Shown here piece by piece: positions 14,478 through 22,629 of a stretch of 64,000 bases of DNA (its first letter is position 1; each line of letters starts with the position of its first letter). Both the position numbers and the translations under genes were made by a program. The notes beneath the pieces are model-generated. The model was not told where the DNA came from. It worked only from the letters and a program-made list of their open reading frames with translations, and searched no databases. Source of the DNA: Myxococcaceae bacterium JPH2 (GTDB lineage Bacteria; Myxococcota; Myxococcia; Myxococcales; Myxococcaceae); NCBI GenBank assembly GCA_016458225.1, contig JAEMGR010000005.1:62001-126000 (forward strand). The letters are read 5' to 3'.

Positions 14478-17300
14478 ATGGCGACGAGGAAGAGCGAGGA
14501 CCAGGAGAGACTCATCGACCGCGACCTCACCGCGCAGGCGCGCGACGGCAAGCTGCCGGCCGCGCACGGCGTGGATGCGGCCGTGACGGAAGTGCTCGCC
14601 CTGCTCACCCGGGGCGGCAAGCATCCCCTGCTCGCGGGTGAGGCCGGGGTCGGAAAGAGCGCGCTCGTGCAGGAAGTGGCCCGGCGCATCGCCGAGGGGC
14701 GCGTGGACGCCGAGCTGACCCAGGCTCGGCTGGTGGAGGTCTCCGTCGCCAACATCCTGGCGCGGAGCACCCAGCGTCAGGCGGCCGAGAGCTTCGAGGA
14801 GCTGCTCTCACACCTGGGCCGGCACCCCTGCCCCATCGTCTACATCCGCGACCTGCCCGCCGCGCTGGGTGGCCCCTTGGCGCCCGTCGCGGTCCGCGCC
14901 CTGCGCACCGGCGGACTGCGCTTCATCTTCGAGACCGAGCCCAAGCGCGTCCAGGAGCTGCTGCGCGCCGATGAGGCCTTGGCCGAGCGCCTCCACCTGT
15001 TGCCCATGCACGAACCACCGCTCGAGAAGGCGCGGTGGGTGGTGGGACGCGTGGCGGAGGAGCTGGAGCGAGAGCTGCGGCTGCCCATCGATCCCGCCGC
15101 GTGCGACATGGCACTGCGCCTGTCCGCCAAGTTCCTCCTGGCCCAGCGCATGCCGCGCAAGGCCATTGAGCTGCTCAAGGAGACCGCCGCGGAGGCGGCC
15201 GGCGCCGCGCGCGACCACGTCGGGCCCGAGGACGTGCTCACGCGCTTCTGCGCCGCCACGCGCCTGCCTCGCTTCGTGGTGGATGACGCCCTGCCGCTGG
15301 ACCTGGAGGAGACGGAGCGCTTCTTCGGGGAGCGGCTGCTGGGCCAGACCGATGCGGTGGGCGCGGTGCTGCGCTCGGTGGCGTTGCTCAAGGCCGGACT
15401 GAACGACCCGCGCCGACCGCTCGGCGTGTTCCTGTTCGCGGGCCCCACCGGCGTGGGCAAGACGCAGTTGGCCAAGCTGCTCGCCGAGTACCTGTTCGGT
15501 TCGGCGGACCGCCTCGTGCGCCTCAACATGGCGGACTACCCCAACGACGGCGACGAGAGCGTTCCCTTCGGCGCGGCGTGGGCGCCGGCGCTGGAGACGC
15601 GGCGAGGGGAGCTGTCCGCGCTGCTCGACGGCAAGGTGTTCTCCGTGCTGCTGCTCGACGAGTTCGAGAAGGCCGCGCGCAGCGTGCACGACCGCTTCCT
15701 CCAGCTCTTCGACGAGGGCACCTTCGTCAATGGCGCGGGCGAGACGGTGTCGTGCAACAACACGCTCATCGTGGCCACGTCCAACGTGGGCGCGGAGGTC
15801 TACCGAGAACCCGGTCTGGGCTTCTCCAGCCCCAAGCGCGCCGAGGAGCAGGTCCACGAGGTGGATCGACGCATCGCCGAGGCGTTCCGCCCTGAGTTCC
15901 TCAACCGCTTCGACGCCCTCTGCCACTTCCGTCCGCTCTCCAAGGTGGACATCCGGAAGATTGCCCAGCGCGAAGTGGGACGCGTGCTGGAGCGCGAGGG
16001 CATCCGAGCACGCGCCCTGGACGTCGAGGTGACACCCGAGGTCGTCGACCTGCTGGTGGAGCGTGGCTACTCGCCGCAGTTCGGTGCTCGCTACCTGCAG
16101 CGAGAGATTGAGAAGACGCTCACCGCCGCGCTCGCGGTGGAGATTGCGCGCCGTCCCCTGCCGCCCGGAACGCCCGTGCGCGTGGAGGCCCGGGTCCAGG
16201 GCAAGGTGGTCGCGGTGGCCGAGCCCATCCCCGCCCCCCGCGAAGTGACGGCGCAATTGCTCCTGCCCACCGCCAAGGCCGCGGCGGTCAAGCGCCGCCT
16301 GGACCGCAAGTCCGTCCTCAGCGAGATGGACCGGATGGTGGGCCGCGCGCGCGAACTCGCGACGTCCTCGGGGCGACCGGAGCTGGAGGTTCGTCGCTCG
16401 GCCCTCCTCGCGGAGACGCAGGCCCCGGACCTCTGGGACGACCCCACGCACGCGGCCGAGGTCATCCGCGCCTTCCGCGCGGTGGAAGCGCAGATCAACG
16501 AACTGGAGCGCCTGGAGGCCGCGTGTCTCTTCGCGCGGCGACTGGTGCGCGAGGCGAAGAACGAGGTGCAGCTCGCCTCCGCCGCGAAGCAGGTGGAGGA
16601 CGTGGCGCGCGAGGTCCAGATGGCCGAGGCCATGCACGCCTCGGGCGCCACCGCGCGCGACAACGAGGCGCTGGTGGACATCTGCGCCAGTGACTCGGCG
16701 GAGGCGCAGGAGCTGTGGGTGCAGGAGCTGGCCAGCATGTACCTGGGCTGGGCCCAGCGCCGAGGCTACGAGGCCATGGCGGTGGCCGAGGCAGAGGCCC
16801 CCGCGCGCGTGGTGGTGCGCATCGCCGGTCCGGGCGCGTTCGGGTTCCTGTCCGGCGAGGCCGGCATGCACCGGCGCATCGAGGAGGAGAAGCGGCAGCG
16901 CGCCTATGTCCGCGTGCACCGCGGCGGTCCCTTGGAGGCCGAGGAGGAGGAGCTGCTCGACTTGGGAGGGCGCCCCATCAAGAGCCACGAAGGGGCCTAT
17001 CTCCAGCGCGTGCGCACCGAAGTGACAGCGCGCGATGAGTCCACCGGCCGGGTCATCACGCTGGCGGGCTCCAGTGAGTTGGATGAACTCAAGGGCATCG
17101 CGGCCCGCGTCGTGTCGGGCCAGGGCGGCAGCACCGAAGAGGTGCGGCGCTACTACCTCGGCCGAGGCGCGCGGGTGGAAGACCCTCGCACGGGTGCCGG
17201 CACGCCTCGGGTGAAGGATGTCCTGCGCGGCGAGCTGGACGTGTTCATCGCGGCTTGGATCTCCCGCCCTCCCGCCGAGCCGCCCGCCACGGGGAGCTGA
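14478..17300 (+). CDS. Clp-type AAA+ ATPase fused to a release-factor-2-like module
   Basis: 940 residues. AAA+ domain 1 has Walker A GEAGVGKS (54-61) but a degraded Walker B (IVYIRDLP, no DE). Domain 2 has intact Walker A GPTGVGKT (322-329), Walker B VLLLDE (390-395), GLGFS (446-450) at the position of the ClpC loop that docks ClpP, RPEFLNR, and sensor-2 FGAR (535-538). There is no Clp N domain. From about residue 605 to the end the sequence follows peptide chain release factor 2: APDLWDDPTHAAEVIRAF, LWVQELASMYLGWAQRRGYE, GFLSGEAGMHR, and a C-terminal match RVEDPRTGAGTPRVKDVLRG. The SPF codon-recognition site and GGQ catalytic motif are both replaced (IEEEKRQR; SHEGAYLQ). A ribosome-linked unfoldase is my inference. 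Confidence 0.9.
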   Translation: MATRKSEDQERLIDRDLTAQARDGKLPAAHGVDAAVTEVLALLTRGGKHPLLAGEAGVGKSALVQEVARRIAEGRVDAELTQARLVEVSVANILARSTQRQAAESFEELLSHLGRHPCPIVYIRDLPAALGGPLAPVAVRALRTGGLRFIFETEPKRVQELLRADEALAERLHLLPMHEPPLEKARWVVGRVAEELERELRLPIDPAACDMALRLSAKFLLAQRMPRKAIELLKETAAEAAGAARDHVGPEDVLTRFCAATRLPRFVVDDALPLDLEETERFFGERLLGQTDAVGAVLRSVALLKAGLNDPRRPLGVFLFAGPTGVGKTQLAKLLAEYLFGSADRLVRLNMADYPNDGDESVPFGAAWAPALETRRGELSALLDGKVFSVLLLDEFEKAARSVHDRFLQLFDEGTFVNGAGETVSCNNTLIVATSNVGAEVYREPGLGFSSPKRAEEQVHEVDRRIAEAFRPEFLNRFDALCHFRPLSKVDIRKIAQREVGRVLEREGIRARALDVEVTPEVVDLLVERGYSPQFGARYLQREIEKTLTAALAVEIARRPLPPGTPVRVEARVQGKVVAVAEPIPAPREVTAQLLLPTAKAAAVKRRLDRKSVLSEMDRMVGRARELATSSGRPELEVRRSALLAETQAPDLWDDPTHAAEVIRAFRAVEAQINELERLEAACLFARRLVREAKNEVQLASAAKQVEDVAREVQMAEAMHASGATARDNEALVDICASDSAEAQELWVQELASMYLGWAQRRGYEAMAVAEAEAPARVVVRIAGPGAFGFLSGEAGMHRRIEEEKRQRAYVRVHRGGPLEAEEEELLDLGGRPIKSHEGAYLQRVRTEVTARDESTGRVITLAGSSELDELKGIAARVVSGQGGSTEEVRRYYLGRGARVEDPRTGAGTPRVKDVLRGELDVFIAAWISRPPAEPPATGS

Positions 17301-17315
17301 CGGCTTCGCGCTCGC

Positions 17316-18119
17316 TCAGGGCATCAGTCCCTGGGCGAGCCCCAGCCGCATCACCTCCGCCAGCAAGTCCAGGCCTTGCGCCGTGTTGACGCGGGAGTGC
17401 GAAGTGCCGCCGCTCGTCACCTGCACCGAGCCACCCATGACGAACGGCACGGGCCGCTTGCCCAACCGCATGAGGCGCTCGTCGTGGAAGGCCTGAGGCG
17501 CGCGCTCCCGCAACATGCGCGTGAGCATCACCATGTTCGCGGTGCGCACCGGTTGGAGCGCGGAACCCAGGCACGAAAAGTCCAACGCGTGCTCGCGCAA
17601 CACCGCGCCACGTCCGTCCCGAGCGAAGACGAAGATGACCTGGGACGTGTCCTCCTCCGTCGAGCGGACCTGGGTCTGCGCGGTCCGAGTCATCTTCAAG
17701 CCGCCCGTGACGAGCGCCGTGCCGAGAGCGAGCTGACGCGACTTCTCCGTGTGCTCGCTCTGCGTCCGGACCAGACTGAGTCCGCGGAAGATGGCGACCA
17801 CGTCCTCCCATGCCATCTCCAGCGAAGGACCCGAGCGAGGAGAGAACGTCACCGAGGCGTCCGCGAAGGTCACGGTGCGCACCAGCGTGCGTCCTTCCTC
17901 GACCGAGTGCTCGTCCACGGAGAGGGCCGCGAGCCCCGCCCCGCGCAGCTTCGCGACCAGCGTGTCCGCGGCGTCGGGGGCGAGGCGGGCCAACAGGGCG
18001 GGCGGCTCGGGAGCCAGTCGCATGCGGGCCTCGGCGGGCGCCATGCCCGCGGCGGAGGCGAGCAATGCCGCCGCGGAAGAGACATCACTCACGGGACGGA
18101 CGAGCGCGACGATCTTCAT
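17316..18119 (-). CDS. Protein of unknown function, last gene of the blaI-type cluster
   Basis: 267 residues from the ATG at 18119 (AAGGGG upstream). No signal peptide or membrane segment. The first 75 residues (MKIVALVRPVSDVSSAAALL through SVDEHSVEEG) vaguely resemble the alpha/beta layout of ribosomal L7/L12 C-terminal-like domains; this is weak. The middle has a beta-rich stretch (VRTVTFADASVTFSPRSG; EMAWEDVVAIFRGLSLVRTQ). The family is not recognised. It starts 77 bases after the BlaR1-like gene on the same strand and converges on the Clp fusion gene, 15 bases apart. Confidence 0.65.
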   Translation of the reverse strand: MKIVALVRPVSDVSSAAALLASAAGMAPAEARMRLAPEPPALLARLAPDAADTLVAKLRGAGLAALSVDEHSVEEGRTLVRTVTFADASVTFSPRSGPSLEMAWEDVVAIFRGLSLVRTQSEHTEKSRQLALGTALVTGGLKMTRTAQTQVRSTEEDTSQVIFVFARDGRGAVLREHALDFSCLGSALQPVRTANMVMLTRMLRERAPQAFHDERLMRLGKRPVPFVMGGSVQVTSGGTSHSRVNTAQGLDLLAEVMRLGLAQGLMP

Positions 18120-18195
18120 GGCATCCCACCCCTTCGTGCGACCGCGCCCGCATTCTCGCTGAAAACACGGGCGTTCGCGCGCGCCCTGCGCTCGC

Positions 18196-19809
18196 TCAAT
18201 CCAACAGGTGGGGATTGCGCAGGATGAGGAGCCCGGCCTGCACGGTGCTGACGTAGTCGTTGAACCGACCGGTGCGCGCCAGCTCGCTCGCGTCGCGCGT
18301 CCCGGACTTGGCCAGCACGCCGTCCACCAGCGCCTCGCCCTGGTTGTAGGCCGCCAGGGCCAGCCGCCAGTCGCCATACCGCGCATGGAGGCTGGTGAAG
18401 AGGGCCGCAGCGGCCTCTGTCTCGCGCTCCACGTCCAGTCGCTCATCCTTCGTCGCGTCCACCGTGAGGCCGTACTGGCGCGCGGTCTCGGCGATGAACA
18501 TCCACACGCCGGCTCCGCGCGGTCCGCGGGCCATCGACGGCTCGCGGGACGTCTCGGGCAGGTTGCTCACCGCGGACTCGACCATCGCCACCGCCACGAG
18601 CCCCTCGGGCAGCGAATGCTGGCGCAGTGTGCGGGTGAGCGTCTCCCGGCGCGGGCCCAGGTTGGTCAGCGCCTTGCGCATGAAGTCGCGCCCCTTGGGC
18701 ACCGTCACGAAGGCATTGAGCTTCTCCAATACCTGCTCGTCCACCACCACCGGCAGGTCTCCCTCACGCGCGGAGGACTTCGCGAGCGCTCGAGCCTCTT
18801 CCAGGTTCAGGGCTCGGCCACGCGAGGCGCTCTGTGCCCACAGCGCCAGCGGCGTGAGCACCAGGGCCACGCTCGCGACGAGCGCGGTGGCGCGGAAGGG
18901 ACGAACGGGACGCGACTGGAACAGCATGTGAATCCTCCTGACGGTGGGGTGAGACATTCCGGTGACACCCGCGGCGAGCGGGCGCGAGTGAGGGATGCGG
19001 AGCGAGGCCTGCAACAGGCACTCGGCATAGGGGCCGGGTTGCGCCTTGCCTGTCGTCACGAGCGCCTCGTCGCAGGCCATTTCCTGCAGCGAGGCCAGCC
19101 ACCGGCTCGCGGCGAGCATGGCGGGGTTCCAGAAGAAGACGCTGTCGAGCACGACGCGGGCATAGGCAAACACCGTGTCACGCTGTCGATGGTGTTGAAG
19201 CTCGTGCAGCACCGTCATCCGGAGCGACTCCGGCTGCACGAGCAGGCTCGCGGGCACCACCACCCAGGCCCCGGGTTGAGTTCCACGAAAGGGAAACCAG
19301 ACGGAGTACGCGGAGCCATCCGAGTCATCCACCGCGATGGCCACGCGGCCCACCCTGCGCGCGAGAGGCAACGACCCCAGTCGTCGCAACAGCCGGCGCT
19401 GCTGCGCCAGACGCCAGACCAGACACCCCGCCACGCCAATCCCTACCGTGAGCCCCGCCAGAGCACCCCAGGGGAGCACCGGCGTGGAGTCTTGCGCTTG
19501 AGCAATGCGACCGCCGCCAACAGGCTCGCGCGAGGGCTCAGGCAATCTCGCGGTGTGCCGCACGACGGACCGCTCAAAGGAAAACAGCGGTCCCACGGGC
19601 ACGAGCCCTCGTAATGCCAGACATGCCAGCGGCAAGCCCACCGCCACTGCCAAGGTCAGCCGCCCCGCTCGCAAGGCCTGCCGTGAGGAGAGCGGCAACC
19701 GGCCTCGCTCGCTCAACCACAGTCCAGCGCGCAGCAGTCCGAGCCCCAACGTGACGAGCAGCGCCACGATGGCGTAGGTCGCGAACAGCTCACGCCACAG
19801 CGCGCTCAC
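18196..19809 (-). CDS. BlaR1-type M56 metalloprotease fused to a lytic transglycosylase domain
   Basis: 537 residues. The N-terminal half is a BlaR1/MecR1-like M56 membrane peptidase: helices near 8-30, 50-68 and 115-133, zinc motif HELQH (202-206), then QEMACDE (242-248). A helix at about 305-325 leads not to the usual penicillin-sensing domain but to a lytic transglycosylase (SLT) fold: GLVAVAMVESAVSN with catalytic Glu411, GVWMFIAETARQYGL, DERLDVERETEAAAALFTSL, LALAAYNQGE. In classical systems BlaR1 senses beta-lactams and inactivates BlaI. Here a murein-binding or cleaving domain takes the sensor place, suggesting response to cell-wall state (inference). The start codon overlaps the BlaI-like stop by 4 bases, so translation is coupled. 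Confidence 0.9.
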   Translation of the reverse strand: MSALWRELFATYAIVALLVTLGLGLLRAGLWLSERGRLPLSSRQALRAGRLTLAVAVGLPLACLALRGLVPVGPLFSFERSVVRHTARLPEPSREPVGGGRIAQAQDSTPVLPWGALAGLTVGIGVAGCLVWRLAQQRRLLRRLGSLPLARRVGRVAIAVDDSDGSAYSVWFPFRGTQPGAWVVVPASLLVQPESLRMTVLHELQHHRQRDTVFAYARVVLDSVFFWNPAMLAASRWLASLQEMACDEALVTTGKAQPGPYAECLLQASLRIPHSRPLAAGVTGMSHPTVRRIHMLFQSRPVRPFRATALVASVALVLTPLALWAQSASRGRALNLEEARALAKSSAREGDLPVVVDEQVLEKLNAFVTVPKGRDFMRKALTNLGPRRETLTRTLRQHSLPEGLVAVAMVESAVSNLPETSREPSMARGPRGAGVWMFIAETARQYGLTVDATKDERLDVERETEAAAALFTSLHARYGDWRLALAAYNQGEALVDGVLAKSGTRDASELARTGRFNDYVSTVQAGLLILRNPHLLD

Positions 19810-20204
19810 GACTTCGTCCCCTTGCGACCCAGCAGCTTGCGCAGCTGCTCCACTTCCTCGGCCGACATCGGCACGGCTTCCACCAGGCGCGCCACGAGCG
19901 CGGACGCCGTGCCGTCAAAGAGCGTGTCCACGAGGTGGCGCACGCTGTGCGCCTCGTACGACTCTCGAGGCAGGAGCGCCGAGTACAGGTGGCCGCGCCC
20001 CTCCTTGCGGCTGCGCACCACCTCCTTCTGCTCCAGGATGCGCAGCACCGTGGACACCGAGGTGTACGCCAGCTTGCGCTCCGGAGGCAGCGCCGCCAGG
20101 ACGTCCGCGACACTCACCTCGCCCAACCTCCAGACGATGTGCATCAGCTCCAGCTCCACGGGCGTGAGCTGCCGCGACTCCTCGGCGGGCAATGACTTGG
20201 ACAC
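19806..20204 (-). CDS. BlaI/MecI-family transcriptional repressor
   Basis: 132 residues from a GTG at 20204. The winged helix is clear: LTPVELELMHIVWRLGEVSV, LPPERKLAYTSVSTVLRILE, then KEVVRSRKEGRGHLYSALLP, with a C-terminal helical dimerisation part ending KLLGRKG. BlaI proteins bind operator dyads as dimers and are cleaved after their membrane partner is activated. I chose 20204 because AGGAGG lies 8 bases upstream; an earlier in-frame GTG (20249) would translate through the operators. Two palindromes lie just upstream, so autoregulation is likely. It overlaps the BlaR1-like gene by 4 bases. Confidence 0.92.
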   Translation of the reverse strand: MSKSLPAEESRQLTPVELELMHIVWRLGEVSVADVLAALPPERKLAYTSVSTVLRILEQKEVVRSRKEGRGHLYSALLPRESYEAHSVRHLVDTLFDGTASALVARLVEAVPMSAEEVEQLRKLLGRKGTKS

Positions 20205-20228
20205 GGGTGAGACCTCCTGGCCGCGAAC

Positions 20229-20244
20229 AACTAAGAATTTAGTT
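20229..20244. promoter_or_regulatory. BlaI-type operator, promoter-distal copy
   Basis: A 16-base palindrome AACTAA-GAAT-TTAGTT, between the putative -10 region and the blaI-like ribosome binding site. A second copy with identical arms lies 23 bases away. Confidence 0.7.
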
Positions 20245-20279
20245 CTCACAGAACTAAACCCTTAGTTGAACCGCGTCAA
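20245..20279 (-). promoter_or_regulatory. Probable promoter of the blaI-like cluster
   Basis: On the complement strand TTGACG (20274-20279) is followed, after 15-17 bases, by a TTTAGT/TAGTTC -10 candidate. The second operator palindrome fills the space between the two elements, as expected for steric repression. The -10 match is imperfect. Confidence 0.45.
20252..20267. promoter_or_regulatory. BlaI-type operator, promoter-overlapping copy
   Basis: A 16-base palindrome AACTAA-ACCC-TTAGTT with the same six-base arms as the copy at 20229-20244. The A/T-rich arms stand out against the GC-rich background. Confidence 0.7.
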
Positions 20280-20452
20280 GTCGCCCACGCGTACCGGGTC
20301 CGAGCACCCGTCAGCTGACAGGATGGGCTGTAGGCCTTCGCCGCACCCACGGCGGGCGGGCGGGCGCGAGGGTGCAGGGCCGCTCGCCGGACGTACCAGG
20401 AGGGTGAACTTTCTCACGCACCCCACGGGCTGAGTCCCTAGACTGCCCCCAC

Positions 20453-22093
20453 ATGCTCCACGTCATACCCCTGGGTGGCCTCGGCGAGATTGGCCTCAAC
20501 GCCATGGTGCTCGCTTGTCGCGGGGAGATGCTGCTCATCGACGCCGGACTGATGTTCCCCTCGGAGGGGATGCCGGGCGTCGACATCATCATTCCGGACT
20601 TCACCCACCTGAAGCAGAACGCCTCGCAGCTCAAGGGCATCCTGCTCACGCACGGCCATGAGGACCACGTCGGCGCGCTCCCCTTCCTGCTGGGAGAGGT
20701 GCCCGTACCCGTCTACGGCACGCGCTTCACCCTGGCCATGGCGCGCCAGCGGCTCAACGAGCTGGGCATCGCCGCGGACTTTCGGGAGATCGAACCGCGC
20801 ACGCCCTTCACCGTGGGCACCCAGTTCACCGTGGAGGCCAGCCGCGTCACGCACACCGTGCCGGACGCGGTGGGCTACATCGTCCGCACGCCCGAGGGCA
20901 CCGTCATCCACACGGGTGACTTCAAGTTGGATCCCGACCCCATCGACGGGCTGCGCACCGACCTGGAGCGCTGGGGCGAGGCCGGCGACGAGGGCGTTTT
21001 GTGCCTGCTGTCGGACTCCACCAACTCCGAGGTGATGGAGGAGACGGGCAGCGAGCGCGTGGTGGAGCAGACCTTCGAGCGCCTGTTCCGCGAGGCCACC
21101 GGCCGCATCGTCGTGGCGATGTTCTCCTCCAACGTCCACCGCGTGCGGCACGCGCTGACCCTCTGCGAGAAGCTGGGACGCAAGGTCGCGCTCATGGGCC
21201 GCAGCATGATTCGCAACGTGGAGCTGGGCCGCGAGCTGGGCTACCTGGACTTCCCAGACACGCTCTTCATCCACCTCGACTCGGTGTCGCAGCTCCCCGC
21301 CAACCGGGTGCTGGTGCTCACCACGGGCGCGCAGGGAGAGCCGCGCGCGGGCCTCTCGCAGCTCGCCAGCAACGAGGGCGCCTTGCGCCTGGAGTCCGGC
21401 GACCTGGTCATCCTCAGCTCCCGCCCCATCCCCGGCAACGAGCGCTCGGTGGGCGCGCTCATCGACCAGCTCCACTGGCGCGGGGCGCGCGTCGTCTACG
21501 CGCAGGTGGAGCCCGGGGTGCACGTCTCGGGACACGCCAGCCGGCCGCAGCAGAAGCGCGTGCTGGACATCGTGCGGCCTCGCCACTTCATCCCGGTGCA
21601 CGGCGAGGTGCGCATGCTCCACCGCCACCTGGCCACGGCGCGCGAGGCGGGACTCGAGCCCGCGCGGCTCCTGCTCGCCCACGACGGCGACGTGGTGACC
21701 TTCGAGGACGGCCACGGCCGCTTCACGGGCAGCGTGCCGGCGGGCCGCATCCTCCGGGACCGCTTCGGCGGGGGCATGGTGACGCCGGACACCCTGCTGG
21801 AGCGCACCCGGCTGGCCGAGACGGGCCTGGTGGTGGCGGTGATCGTCATCCAGCGCGACACGCTCAAGATTGCCGGCGGGCCGCAGCTCTCCGGCCAGGG
21901 ACTGTCCGCCGAGGAACAGGCCGCCCTGCCCCGCGTGGCCGAGGAGGCCCGCGCCTTCTTCTCCGAGCTGTCCCCCCAGCTCCGGGGCGACGATGCGCTG
22001 GTGCGCGAGGAACTGACACGGGCGGTGCGGCGCGCCTTCAAACCGTACACCGCCCGGCGCCCCCTCGTGCTGCCCATGGTCGTCCGGGTGTAG
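20453..22093 (+). CDS. rnj: Ribonuclease J
   Basis: 546 residues, a beta-CASP metallo-beta-lactamase RNase acting as 5' exonuclease and endonuclease in mRNA decay and rRNA maturation. Visible motifs: HGHEDH (67-72, zinc ligands), VGYIVRTPEGTVIHTGDFK, LLSDSTNSEVMEETGSERVV, the beta-CASP segment VAMFSSNVHRVRHAL, TTGAQGEPRAGLSQLA, HVSGHASRPQQKRVLDIVRP, and HFIPVHGEVRML. The C-terminal part follows the family. Length fits RNase J1/J2 (about 550). yajQ begins 27 bases downstream on the same strand. Confidence 0.96.
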   Translation: MLHVIPLGGLGEIGLNAMVLACRGEMLLIDAGLMFPSEGMPGVDIIIPDFTHLKQNASQLKGILLTHGHEDHVGALPFLLGEVPVPVYGTRFTLAMARQRLNELGIAADFREIEPRTPFTVGTQFTVEASRVTHTVPDAVGYIVRTPEGTVIHTGDFKLDPDPIDGLRTDLERWGEAGDEGVLCLLSDSTNSEVMEETGSERVVEQTFERLFREATGRIVVAMFSSNVHRVRHALTLCEKLGRKVALMGRSMIRNVELGRELGYLDFPDTLFIHLDSVSQLPANRVLVLTTGAQGEPRAGLSQLASNEGALRLESGDLVILSSRPIPGNERSVGALIDQLHWRGARVVYAQVEPGVHVSGHASRPQQKRVLDIVRPRHFIPVHGEVRMLHRHLATAREAGLEPARLLLAHDGDVVTFEDGHGRFTGSVPAGRILRDRFGGGMVTPDTLLERTRLAETGLVVAVIVIQRDTLKIAGGPQLSGQGLSAEEQAALPRVAEEARAFFSELSPQLRGDDALVREELTRAVRRAFKPYTARRPLVLPMVVRV

Positions 22094-22120
22094 GTGTGGT
22101 AAGGGCGCGCGAAGCCCCCC

Positions 22121-22618
22121 ATGCCATCCTTCGACGTCGTCTCGAAAATCGACCTCGCCGAGCTCGATAACGCGGTCAACCAGGCCAAGAAGGAGCTCAG
22201 CACGCGCTACGACTTCCAGGGCACCCAGGCGGACATCGTCCTGGCCCCGGACCAGACTTCCCTCACCGTGAAGGCCAACAGTGAGGACCGCGTCCAGGCA
22301 GCCAAAGAAGTCCTGCTCACCCGGCTGGCCAAGCGCGGCATCAGCCTGCACACGCTGGAGTACGGCACGGTGGAGAAGACCGGCCTGCACAACGTGAAGC
22401 AGCCCATCAAGCTGCAGCAGGGCATCCCGGTGGAGAAGTCCAAGGAGCTGATCAAGCTGCTCAAGGACTCGAAGCTGAAGGTGCAGGCCTCCATCCAGGC
22501 GGATCAGCTCCGCGTCACCGGCAAGAACCGGGATGACCTCCAGGAGGCCATGGCCCTGTTCCGCCGCGAGCAGGACCGCCTGAAGCTGGACATGCAGTTC
22601 ACCAACTTCCGGGACTGA
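22121..22618 (+). CDS. yajQ: YajQ family nucleotide-binding protein
   Basis: 165 residues covering the whole UPF0234/YajQ family: MPSFDVVSKIDLAELDNAVN, the conserved TRYDFQGT, GISLHTLEYGTVEKTG, IKLQQGI, VQASIQADQLRVTGKNRDDL, and the usual end LDMQFTNFRD. Family members bind nucleotides, including cyclic di-GMP in Xanthomonas; the role here is unknown. It is probably co-transcribed with rnj upstream. Confidence 0.96.
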   Translation: MPSFDVVSKIDLAELDNAVNQAKKELSTRYDFQGTQADIVLAPDQTSLTVKANSEDRVQAAKEVLLTRLAKRGISLHTLEYGTVEKTGLHNVKQPIKLQQGIPVEKSKELIKLLKDSKLKVQASIQADQLRVTGKNRDDLQEAMALFRREQDRLKLDMQFTNFRD

Positions 22619-22629
22619 CACCTTCGAAC

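Noticed and set aside
14808-16988. 726-residue open frame opposite the Clp fusion gene
   Set aside because: Composition typical of antisense frames in high-GC DNA (His/Gln/Leu/Arg rich), no recognisable domain; the plus strand carries clear AAA+ motifs.
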